DNA from: Strigops habroptila
Taxonomy: Eukaryota; Chordata; Aves; Psittaciformes; Psittacidae
NCBI RefSeq assembly: GCF_004027225.2
Contig: NC_044277.2
Coordinates: forward strand, 32,228,495 to 32,292,494
Reading direction: 5' to 3'
DNA: 64,000 bases
This document shows positions 50,801 through 62,597 of this stretch, piece by piece. Below the pieces are notes generated by a model, which saw only the letters and a list, made by a program, of their open reading frames with translations, did no database searches and was not told the origin of the DNA. The number at the start of each line of letters is the position of its first letter. The stretch's first letter is position 1. The translations under genes were made by a program, and so were the position numbers.

Positions 50801-52685
50801 GTTGGGCTGCTCAAGGGGCAGTAAGCCACAGCAAAAGCTTTAGACATGCTTTTGGTAACTGAGGAGTAGACCAACCTGCTGGGCATCCTCCTGCTTCTGA
50901 AGGAGACAGCTTGTGTAGCCCCTGCCCTTCAGTCTTTGAGCAAGAGCTAAAAACACACTACAGGGTTGCAGTTACAGCTCTGGATGGCTAAATTCAGCTG
51001 TACCGTATCAGTGTAACTGAAAACATGTTCCACTTTGCATGTTACGCACATCAGCTAGTACAAATTGCTACTCCTCTGGTTCAGCTCGGTGCAGAGAACA
51101 TTAGCAAACACCTAAAGATAATCAGAAAGCAACAGAAGAATAAAAAAACATTTCTCAAATCAATAGTACAAATAATTTTATTGTTTAAAGGAAAAAAAAA
51201 AAGAAAAATTACACAACATGGTTCCCAGATGCAATTGCTGTTCCATTTTAAATTGAGTATTAGTAAACTTCTGATTCTTGCACTTCGAAACTTCTTGAAT
51301 TAGTTTAGCACAGTCTGAAGGACTTGGCTTTTTCATAACTCAAGGCACAGCACCAAAACACTCAGCCTGACATCCAATCACGGTTATTCTGGGGATTAAT
51401 CAGGATGCCTGATTCCCAGATATTTTGTGCACATTGACTGATCGTCTGTTACAGCAGTGCTATAAATGGATAAGACTATCCCTCATGTAGCTTTCCATGA
51501 TAGATAGTCGCTGGAATCCAGATACTGGGTTTGATGTATTCTACCTCAGGAATATTAGAGTGCTTATTATTTTGCAGCTTAGATTCCAGTCGCTTGCAGA
51601 AGCGACCTCTGTGTTCTGAAATTATTTGAAACATTTGTTGCATTCAGAAAGCATCTTGTTTTACTATCATGGTGAAATTCAAGCACATGATCATATTTTT
51701 CTCAGAATCTTCAGAAAATCCTTGTAAAATAATGTTATAATTGCCCTAAAACAAGCAAGAAAAAGAGAATTAGTGCATAATGCTGCCCACTCTTGCCTAC
51801 TTAACTGCTTGGAATGGTTCTGATGATTTCTGTGAGGACTGGAGTCAGCACTTCAAGCATGAGAAAGTTTTCTGACATTTCGTTTTGCTGTTTTCTACAG
51901 TTTGGGTGAACACCTCTTTTCAGAAAATACATGCATGTAAGTATGTGATTTTGCTATTGTTATTTCTTGATATAAAATGCTGAAAAGTACCTTTGGAAAC
52001 TTTGTTCTTGCACCTTTAATGTCAAATGCTGTTGCAATTGTTTCTGTAAAACAGAGATAATTATAATACAAATGGTTACTTAATCATAAAGCCATCAATC
52101 AAACTTCCGAAATAACTTCGAAGCAATACGGCGTATCTCTCAGCAGTAGTGCCAATGTCATTTACTCTTCCACTGATAAAGCCCTCACCTGTTTCTTCTT
52201 CCAGAGCTTTGCCTATTTGTCTAAACCACGTTAGAAAATAAAAATTAACCACAATGCTTCTGCAACGCCTCCTACAGACCCATCCTACTGTGATAACTCC
52301 AATACTTACACTAGTAGTTCAGCTGAATGATAACCAAAGAGAGATTATGTTCATTTTTAAAGAATGGAAAATATGGGCTGTGCATTCTGACCTCCTTACA
52401 GGTCTTTTTGTCCTTTAGTTTGGCATCCTGCCTGAATAATCTGGATCTGAACCTGTGTCATGTTAATGTTGGTTAGCCCCTAGAACAGAATTGACTCTTC
52501 TCTAATAAAAGAAAGCATTATACATGGGTGTAGAGAATCTCTTTAAAAACACATCTAGGTACTTACCTAAATAAACTGTGTTCTGGATATTAGTAACGAC
52601 CCTAGCTTTCTGTACAGTCCAGTCAAGTGTAGTCTTTCCAAGTCATTTTAGAGATGTTAACAATAAAAGTGTTCTAATGAGACGA

Positions 52686-52708
52686 AGGCTATTAATTACT
52701 AATAGCCT
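52686..52708. repeat. Perfect 9-bp inverted repeat, 5-base loop
   Basis: AGGCTATTA at 52686-52694 is exactly complementary to TAATAGCCT at 52700-52708 around ATTAC. Confidence 0.85.
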
Positions 52709-55700
52709 AATTTATAGAGATGGAAACAGCAGTACAATGATATTAAAGCATAGAATTTGGAAATTCTCTACTTTAGTGGGATTCTGGCACTGGAGAGCTG
52801 CCTGCTCTGAAGTCTTCTGGCAGCCAAGCAAGGTCTTGATTGCAGAGAGAAAAATGTGTCTGCATGGGTTGATCAATTAGTCTTATAAGAAATCTGCTTA
52901 GTGGTGAAAAGGGCTGGCAGGATATGGCCCTATTGTGGAGAGAACCCGACAAGCAAGGGAAAAGCACCATCTGTTTTCCACACTGACCTCCTTTCAGTGT
53001 TCCACACACTGAGTATTCATCATCAGCTCCACTGCAAAGGACTTCTTTCCAGTGTAATGCTTTGGCACCATCGTACCAGACATTGAAGACAATCTTCAGA
53101 AAGGTGATGTCACTTCCTAGTTAAGACATTGCAAGTAAGAAAATGGTAGCTGGTGGAGAGGAAAAACATATATGCAGATAGGCTATTTAGATAAAAAATG
53201 GTTTTCTCTGAATTACAATATTTTTTAAGACTTCCCCGAAACTAACAAAAAAACATATCTTGAAAACTGTTACTTCCAGAAGAAACAAAAAGCTGGTTTT
53301 CAACTAAACCCACCAGTCCTAAAAAATATTTGAGTGAACAATTTCAAAACTTGCTTCAATTTCTTTGGCAAAGATGACAGAGTTCACTCAGCTCCACAGC
53401 TAACCCAAATAAGTACTCAGATGAGGACTCTGTACAGGTATTGCAAACAAGCTGTGCTGAGTGCTGGTAGCTGTCACAAAGATATCTCTCTAGGGAAGCA
53501 AACTCAGTCCAGCTTCAGAGTTTTTAATCAGAAGGTGAAGTTTATGGTACAGTCATTTCGTAAGTAACTGAGCTTGCCAGCTTAAGGCCAGGTTTAAAGA
53601 TTAAAGTTTGGTTTGCATACACAATCTAGTACCATTTCCAGCTTCCGGAACAGGCATATTTTTAGTGGAAGTCCTGCCATACTTGGCTAGCCTAATGATA
53701 TTCTCTCTCCTTAAAACGACGTGGATCTTCTTCAGGCCAAAATAGCTTGAGGGCTGCAAATCTTGTCTGCTTCTTCCAGACAAATGCACATGCACCTAAA
53801 CCATCTCTGGTTTGCATGTACAGTGCCAGTTAGCATGCAGAGCTATGGTAACTGATCCAACAAGTAAAACTCACACACACTTATTTCCACAAATCATCAT
53901 TTCTGTCCATCACTGTAGTTTATCATCTATTCCATTTTTAATCACAGAAACTGATCTCCTAAATCATTTGGCATTTAGGATGATGCATCAGCTTTTTGCT
54001 TGTACTCGGTTTTCTGTATTTGCAGAATACAAATGTCTAGTCAAGAGGGACTCACTTGGAATCCAGCTAAGAGCAGCCTTCCAGGTGGATTTGTTCATGG
54101 TGCTGCAAGGAGTCAAATTAAACATGAAAGCATGGGCTGTAGAATCTACAGGAAAAAAGTATTTCTTATTGGTAGTGTGAATAGACTTCTCCAGAAAAAC
54201 AATAAGAATATACATACATACACACTCAGAATAAACTCATACACATTTAAAAATTTATTTAATATAAGGTATATACTATAAAATTGCCTAATATAAGTAT
54301 TCATAGTAAATATCAGATATGTATTTTGAAATATATTTTTAATATGCTTAGAGGGCATATTTCTTTAAGTAGCAAGAAAATTATTTGGTTGATATTTGGT
54401 TGATACTTTGCATGCAAAACTCACTCAGAGGCAGAAGTACCTTTATTTCTCTTTTGAAGTTAAAGGAACATTTTATTAGAGGTAAGCAAGCATGTTCCTC
54501 TGCTGAAAATATCCTTACTTATGCTAACCATGGAATCTATATAAACTTGCTGACAACAGCTAAAAATGTTTTTAATGTACCAGCATGTTTTCCAGGATAA
54601 TGTAAATGAATCTTTGAGTAGATTTGCTTTCTGAGTGACCCACCTAGGATTATACAATGCACAGTGTCAAATGCAGTGTGATAAAGCATTATACAACCTG
54701 AATCTAATCAAATTTAGAGCCCATTAGCTGGTATTTTAATTTTTTAAAAGACCTTTCAGTGACAGCCTTCGGAAGGATTTCCAGACAGCACTTTTATTTG
54801 TAGTATTTTAGGAAAGAAGTCTGTTCAAGTCAGTTTGCTTCTGCCCTCCTTAGTGCGCTCATGCTGAAGAAGTGCCCTGCTTGCTGTGGGCCTGCCGATG
54901 GGGAAGAGTGCTCCCTGCCCTAACCCAGCTAGCAAATTGGATGGCAGGGTGATCTACAGTGAAGGATTTTGTCATGCATTTTGGGGATTAAAGCAGTGGC
55001 GTGCAAAGGGAAACTGTCTGGCTGTCGGTAACCAGCAGTCAGCTTCTCATCTCAGATACAACTACCCACCGGAAATTACAACAGGAAGAAGATCAAACAA
55101 AACTCACCGTGGTCTCCAAGGTCTGGTTTGTGAGCTTACGTACCACCACTTTTACCCTTGATAAATTTTTAAGATGAATATTAATGTAAAGCAAAGTACC
55201 CAAAATAAACATCCCCTCCTGCACCTCAGTTTATAGAGCTATTTTACAGTGATACACACTAGTAATGCGCACAAAATTTACAAGACATGGGCCTTTCCTT
55301 GCAAAATATCTCCAGAGAAGCCCACCTTCTCGCCACTGAGTCCACATGGGCACACTAGGCCTGTTCAACACAGACATCATGGATGTGCAAAGTTGTTGCA
55401 AAATCAACAAAAAAAAAAATCAGTGAACTACACAGACCCAGCAGCCCACAACACAGACATGGCAAGAAGGGACACGTTTTGTTATCCCAGATCTAACTGA
55501 TCCTCCATCCAGGCAGAATATCACATTCCCTCTTTTTTTCAATATACTTAAAGCTTTTCATTGCAATATATTGGTTAAATCAATGTGAATAGCTTATACA
55601 TTACAGTACTTGCAAACAAATTTAAATCCCTTATCCACTAATATTTCCTGAATCAAAACATGCCTGCTTTTCTTGGGAGTAAACTTCTTTCACAGTTGCT

Positions 55701-58190
55701 GCAATGAGCATTCTGGTCATATTTATGCCTATGCAGTATAATTCTTATAATAGGGTAATTAATAACAGAAATATAACAGCTGAACTTTTTATTTTTCTGT
55801 ATTCATCAAATAAACAAATTTGAAAGATCATATTTCCTCAGGCTACAGTAACTGTTGTGCAAATGCCAGTAAGAAAAGAATAAGCTGGTTTTTACTTACC
55901 ACAAAAAGTATATGATATGTCTAGATCTGACGATGTACAAAGAAGTTCACTGACTCCAGGGGCGAATAAAATGAAAAAAAATAGTCCAAACATAGTTACT
56001 TATTTTGCTCACTATTCGGTGGAATAAAACTTTGTTTGAGGAAAAGAGGAACAAAAATTCAGCACAGTCATCCTCAGTCACATGTCTTCAGGGAATTTTG
56101 CCTTTGGTTATTTTGTCAAATTCTCTGCAATCTTAATTAATCCTACTGCAGCACTATCAGTTATCATCACAGTAAATTTTGTGAAGAGAATGAATTTCTG
56201 GTTTTGTTGTTACATTTTCCCCAGACAGCACAGCTCAAGCCACGAGTGAAAAATGAAAGAGAAAACTCTGTGAAAAGGGGAAGTGAGGAGAAGTAAAATT
56301 ATGGTTACCAGAAGCACATAAAGGCCAAGTTTTGTTGACTCATCAGATGTAACATTTGTTAAAGAGTACTTTCAAACACTCACAGAAATTCCTGTACATA
56401 CTAAAGCAGAGAAAAATCCACACATTATGAAGACTAAGTCCACTCTTTTATTGACATGGTATTCAATAACTCTCACAAGTTTTCAGAATGAATTTCTTAC
56501 AAAGCTCACCATGCTTTAAGAACACACCAGCACTCTGGAGGAGTGTAATTAGATGATGTATTTCCAAATGGAGGTAAGTACCGGAGCTGAATGCAAGTGT
56601 CTCACATGTTATTGAGTCGAACCACAGCACAGCCATCTTCAAAGCTGTGTCTATCACAGTTATACTTCTTAGTGAAAGCAGTCTTAAAAATCCATAAAAT
56701 TACAATTGGTAAGTCCCATGTCTGCCTCCCAGCCTCCCTCTGTGACCTTATCCCATGCTCTTGCCCACAGTCTCTCCTGGAGAAGCTGTGCTGAAGAATT
56801 GCCAAAGAGCACAAAGCCCAACCCCTGACTGCTGTGACGATGCAATGCACAGGCTTGGGGCCAGGCGGACACCGAACATGAGACAGTTAACAACAAAAGC
56901 TGTCAAATTGTGACTTGGAAGTTTCTGTAAGAACACAGAATCTACCTGTCACCAGTGAAGCTAGGTTGGGAACCCAATTTTACCCTCGGATGTTGAAGGC
57001 GGCCAGGTTGCACATTTTGTTACTCAAGTCTGAAACACTAAACCAGAAACTCTTACAGCACTTTTGGTATTAGATACACACTCTTATTTCTGTCTGGTAG
57101 TGCAACACACAAAGAATAACATATTTTGTCTGTATCTGCTATATCAATTTTGTGACCCAAACCTGGGTCAGCTTTCACTGCGCAAACCCAGCAATATTGC
57201 TAGTCCCAACTAAAGAAACAGATCAAAAAAAAGTTTAATACCTCATTCAAGAGAGCACAATCACCACCTAACTGACAGGAAAGACAATTAATTTTTTTTT
57301 CTGAATATAATAAAATACAGAAACTCACTGAATATATAGAATGACTTACAGAAATTTCTTTTTCATGCATTACCTACTTGATTTGTATGTCTGCAGGCTC
57401 CTCTTAGATCAGAAATTGCATTTTTTATGAGAAAGAAGCAGTATATACAATATACCGGTATTTGGTTTTGTGCTAAGCAGGAAACTCAAGAAAAATTACT
57501 TGCAACAAATATAACAATCAATTGTTATGACTTTCCCCACTCCCCATCACAGTGCTAAAACCTTTTATTCTCACAAATTCTGTGCACATCAGCGTAATAT
57601 TTTACATATTATAAAGCAGCAAAAGATAAAGAAATTGGTTTTCAGAAGCCTGAATATGTAATGCAAAAGATAATTTAGGACTAGTGACATGCACAAAACC
57701 ATGACTGATGTGCCCAGAAGATGGGGGGAGTTCAAGACTAGTTAAGGAAGGTGAGAATTCAATTAAAAGTACCTAAAAGTGCCAACTTTAATGAGCTAAT
57801 ACATGTAACAATTCACAAAGTAAGACAAAAATCTGGAAATTTAATATGGCTGGAGAATTCTCTTCAGTATTTCCAAATCTTTCTACAGACCACAAGAAGA
57901 GTCCCACTGGCCTGACAGAGTTCAAGACTGAAAGAAACTTCTAACCTTTAGCTTGTAAGTGGGAATTCAAAATTACACAACTTTCCTGACAGATCTCCAG
58001 AATGCATTCATCACACACAGATATTTGCTGTTGTTTAATAGGATGCTATAAAACATAGAGACCCTTTGTGATCACAGCAATAATACAGTTCTGTTTCCAA
58101 ATGGCCAAATTTTGCTTAAAAATAGTAAAATATGTAGTGAAATTGAAATAAATTGGGAAGGATGTAATAGTTGGCAAAACGAAATGGAGT

Positions 58191-58234
58191 GATGCAACAG
58201 CCACTAAGGAGCGATGAAGCAGCCACTAAAGAAG
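58191..58234. repeat. 22-bp imperfect tandem repeat, two units
   Basis: The units at 58191-58212 and 58213-58234 share CAGCCACTAA and differ at five of 22 positions. Confidence 0.7.
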
Positions 58235-61200
58235 AGCCACCTTGTGCATGTACAGTCAAAAAAAGGCTCCTTTCAACCATGGTTACTGATGTAGTGTCTG
58301 ATCAGTAAGAAACCAAGCCAAGCTCTCTGCCGAGTCTTCTGGCAGTCCAATAGGTGTAGCAAAATTCACAGATCAGTTTGAGATGGGCATGAGATGGCAC
58401 TGACTGTACCCTATTGATACATATGATTATCCAGCTGAAAGCACATCCCTCTGCAGCCAGACTTGTACCTGCTTCGCTGCACAGCACATTGGGCGGCTGA
58501 CGTGCATGGGCAGACTGGAAAGAGTGCTGTAGATTTACAAGATTTTATATAAAAGCTCTTTTAACACGAATGAAGACAAGCTCTCCACGGAACTCTGTGA
58601 CTTTCTAAATCTGCTTCAAGAACAGGTGGTTTTTTTCAGATACTTGATTCAGTAAATGATATAGATGAGGAATGAGTCCCCCCTGGTGGCCTAGACAGAC
58701 AGACACATGGAGAAACCTCTGCATCCTCTCCTGTTCCTTATTGCACAAGTCAAGACTATTCCAATGCTTTAAAAAAATCAGTGTAGCTAGGCTCCATTTT
58801 AAAACAATTTGGCTGGCTAAAGGGAAACTAGAAACGATAAGTGCTACTGGCATCAGGGCTAAAATATCACTTATGACCATGATTATAAAGCCTACAACCT
58901 TGACCATCATGTCTGGTTAAATTGTCCTTAAATCAAAACAACCTCAGTAATTTTAAAATCTTTTCAACAAATTCAGTTTTAGATGCTGCGGCTTTTGATG
59001 CCTGTATGGATTGCCATTCATACAAGTAACCTCATGTGATGCTCACTGAAGCCCCAAACTAGCAGACTAGAGGTGTGAGGACTCTGCTCTGTCCCTTTAA
59101 GGTCAGTATGAAGGTCATTGGAGAATAAGGATGTAAAGGTCTATATATTTTATTTTTACTAAATAATCTTTCTTTACTGTAATCTTTTTCTTACATATTC
59201 TGATCCGGAAGGAAGATGAAAAGGAGAGAAATAGAAGTAGCAAGAGCTGCACAGCAGTGTTACTTCACCAGAGTTTTGTGACAATTATTTACTTCACTTG
59301 TTTTCATTTATTTTTAAATCCTTTGCAACTATATGTAGTAGGGACCAACTCTTACATTCTGTTAACAGTACATAAAACAAATCCAAGCCTAGAGAATTTA
59401 GGACTTCATACTATGCCTTTTCATTGTGTCTACAATTGAGATGCTGAGAGTAGAAGTTTTAACTCCAAGCCTCCTCACTGACTTTTGGTTAAAATCTTTC
59501 AACTAATTAATGATATTTTTATCTTCTTTCTCAATACATCTAAAAAGTCCTTAACTTGTGATTGTTTTTCAAAGTAATCACTTTGTATTTGCGTTATTGG
59601 CTGCAGATGAGTACTTTGACCAGATAAGCACTTATACGTCACTGAAATCTCCCTTTGGAAAGATTTATAATATACATTATCATAATATCCCATCACAGAA
59701 AAATAAATAACAGGATACCAGTACAGCAGAGGAAAGCACTCCATTTCAAAGTGTTAGTCAGACAGAATTAAAAATTATGTCCTAGGTCTTGGCATGTACC
59801 AAAACCTCATGTTAATGGAAAACTCTTTTAAGCTGTTAGACACATTTTTTCAATAAAGAAAGAGGCAATAATACTTTAATTTTCCTTGCAGGACCATTTG
59901 CAACAGTTTTTGAAGTAGGTCTTTGTGCAGCTGAAGGCAGACACGTTCATTACTTCTGATCCTGGGTTTAGGGTTGCTGCTGAAGACACTCCACTATAAA
60001 GGGGCTATAGGTAAGGCATAAGGCATGTATTCACAAAGCAGAAACACACACAGCAATCAACGTGAAGAATAGAAAATTGTAGCAATCCATGGATAAATCT
60101 CTCTTCTCAAATCCTCTCATCCCATCTTTGACAATGTTTATAGTGGAAGTAGAAAGTCATGCCCAGGAGTGCTAGAAAGTGGTAGTCAGCTCCTCTACAT
60201 GTAGCTGATGAAGCACTTAAGAGTGCCAGGGGAATCCAGCCCAAGAGCAGTGCTCCAGCACATAGCCAGTGGTGAGCTGGTAGCATTTGAGTAAGAGAGC
60301 AAATAGTTGCGGAAAGAAAAAGTGATGTGCATTATTCTGAATATATTTTTAAATGCTGTTTGCACTTTGGCATAGTGGTTTGATTTGAACATATCACATT
60401 AAACCACTGGAGCAAATATACACCAGGTGGTATCCTATGGAAACAATTATGTTGGAAATATCTCTGCCTGTTGCCAGTAGGCTTACAGTTTATTCTTTCC
60501 AAGCCACATTTAGGATTAAAGCTTTTAGTTATACCCTAAAGTATACATTAAACCATTAAAGTTGCCATAAAGAAGAGAAGGCAGAGGGGGAAGGGAGATG
60601 AAAGGGTTGTGTCCTACCTGAGGCTGTCGGAAAGCACAGCCCAGCAACACTGTCCACCCTGGTATTCCAGAAATGGAGACAGCTGGACGTTTTGCAGCTG
60701 CTTGCTCTTGTTCTCTGTACTTCCCTGCTTAAAATAGATGCTTGCTGAGGTCTGTATAGCTGTGGGATAGCTAGCACACTTGTCCCATTTCGCAGGGGGG
60801 CTGCAGCAGGCCATGTTGTACATGGGAGCATGAAGAAATCCATGGTATGACCACAGAACTCCAAAGCAACCAAATTACAGTTTACCAAGTTTCCACACAT
60901 TAAGTTATACTGAGCAACTGTAATAATTCACATGTGTGCTCTTAATTTTTACAGCACAAACAGAATTTCAGGAAGTTTCCATCACCTAAGTTAGGCCCTC
61001 ACAGTTAGGCATGCAAATATCTACAGATTTTCTTCATCTTTGCCAATGCGAAGATTTTGGTTTGTGATAAAACAAGCTCCAGTGACATTAGTTACCTTTT
61101 AATTCTAGAGAGTGTGGTTAAGAGTGTGAAGTACATCAGAGCTTTGAAGATTTCCCTTTGAAGTATCAAAAGGCGTAATTTTCTCATCAGAAATTTTTAC

Positions 61201-61849
61201 GTTTGCAAGAAAAGGCTGAGGGTTGTGGGCTAATTGACTTTAAAAAATAATGTTAAAGAATGGCAAGAAGCATTGTACTTCCTAATTAAGAACAGACAGA
61301 GATTAATGAAAAATATTGTGGACAAAGCCAAAAACTCGAGAAAAATGGAGGAGGACACTGGCAAGAAAATAGCATGTACTCAAAGACTGAAAAGTCACAA
61401 GATTCCTGCCTGTTTTCCTAGGAAAAAAGGTAATCTATAACTCTTTGTAGAAGCTTTTAAGGCTGGAAGTGGATAGGAAGCATACATCTAGGTAAGAGGC
61501 TTGAGTCATTTTATACATTCCTGCCCTTCACAGCAGATTAACTGGAACTGGTACCAGGGTAAGATGGAACTGAAAGGCTGCAGGAGCTGGCAGCCTTCAT
61601 AGTAGGCGTAGCCTTGCAAATAAGATAGCTTGTAAATCACGTATTTTAGAAGACTGGGCTTCTACATCAGTATTTCCTTCAGAATCTCCAAGTGTATGAG
61701 CACATTCTCTAGGTCTTACAAATTGTTTCTTCCAAGTTGTACACAAGTTACCTACGCCCAAAGAAACAGCAGCAGCTTCCAGAGATGAAAATGTTAGCAG
61801 GCAATACTACTTCTGCAATTAGAACTATTTTTCATGAAGGATATAAACT

Positions 61850-61871
61850 GGGGGGGGGGGGGGGGAGGGGG
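61850..61871 (+). repeat. G16-A-G5 tract
   Basis: Sixteen consecutive G, one A, five G, then GAAGAAAGAAAA purines. The plus strand can in principle fold as a G-quadruplex. Homopolymers of this length are also error-prone in sequencing. Confidence 0.95.
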
Positions 61872-62309
61872 AAGAAAGAAAATAGTAGTTCACAAAATTA
61901 ATAAGGTTGTGAAGGATGTGGAAGTAACATAACTAAGCTTTGGGAATTACTTGATAGCAATCTATTTATTGAAACACTCACACTACCATCCCTTCGCTTG
62001 CAGAATTTGTTAGTAACAAGAGGGCATGTTTTGGTTTATGCACATTTCCTGGCTTAAAAGGACACAAAGCACTGCAGTTTCCTGCTTGGAAATACACTCA
62101 GTGCACTACGAAATATCTGCATTAAGGCAGACTGTTCAGAACCCAAAGTAAAACACATGCATCTGGAAGTCTTTTTGGGTTACATTTCCATTCCTTTATT
62201 TTGTTTCTAACCTGAAGAACAAATGACAGTTGTTTGAATACTGGTCTCCACTGCTCTCAACAAGTTCCAAGGATCTAAACCAGTCACATATGTGCAAGTA
62301 TACTCGAAC
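61872..62309. other. Unique non-coding DNA between G tract and CR1
   Basis: AT-rich sequence with nothing recognised apart from the purine-rich shoulder of the G tract. Confidence 0.55.
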
Positions 62310-62597
62310 GCTGTGTTCAGTTCTGGGTCCCTCGCTACAAGAGAGACATTGAGGTGCTGGAGCAGGTCCAGAGAAGGGCACCAAAGGTGGTGAAGGTCTA
62401 GAGAACAAGTCCTGTGACGAGCAGCTGAGAGAACTGGGGTTGTCAGGCTGGAGAAAACGAGGCTCAGGAGCAACCTTATCACTCTCCAGAACTACCTGAA
62501 AGGAGGTTGCAGTGAGATGGGCATCCATCTCTTCCTCCAAGTAACCAGCAACAGGACAAAAGGAAACGGCATCAAGTTGTGCCAGAGGAAGTTTAGA
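62310..62597 (+). mobile_element. CR1 LINE, internal fragment lacking the 3' end
   Basis: Collinear sense CR1 blocks: CTGTGTTCAGTTCTGGGTCC, GACATTGAGGTGCTGGAGCAG, GTCCAGAGAAGGGCACCAAAG, GAGCAGCTGAGAGAACTGGGG, AACTACCTGAAAGGAGGTTG and AGGAAGTTTAGA. It stops there, before the TTGGATATT...TTCTTCACTGAAAGG part and the terminal octamers present in the copy at 25008. It starts further 5' in the CR1 consensus than that copy. Loss of the 3' end is not explained by 5' truncation and points to a later deletion or rearrangement. No intact ORF2 remains. Confidence 0.95.

Larger units (their letters stand above)
46768..61849. other. Unique non-coding DNA, no gene recognised
   Basis: About 15 kb. It contains an AT-rich TATA/CATATA tract at 47783-47845 and a CT-rich patch near 48075-48105. 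A 192-codon plus-strand open frame at 49057-49635 has no recognisable family. There is a hairpin at 52686-52708 and AT-rich low-complexity sequence at 54190-54350. A T-run lies near 57290, and a 22-bp-period imperfect repeat at 58191-58234. The minus-strand open frames at 47700-48194 (164 codons) and 58605-58910 (101 codons) show no known domain. No splice-linked exon set or CpG island is visible. Confidence 0.55.

Noticed and set aside
56602-56936. Three overlapping minus-strand open frames
   Set aside because: Simultaneous openness in three frames indicates local stop depletion, and none has a recognisable domain.
59990-60010. TATAAAGG motif resembling a TATA box
   Set aside because: An isolated match in AT-rich DNA with no initiator, CpG enrichment or downstream exon.
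62196-62540. 114-codon minus-strand open frame
   Set aside because: It is antisense to a CR1 fragment; not a gene.
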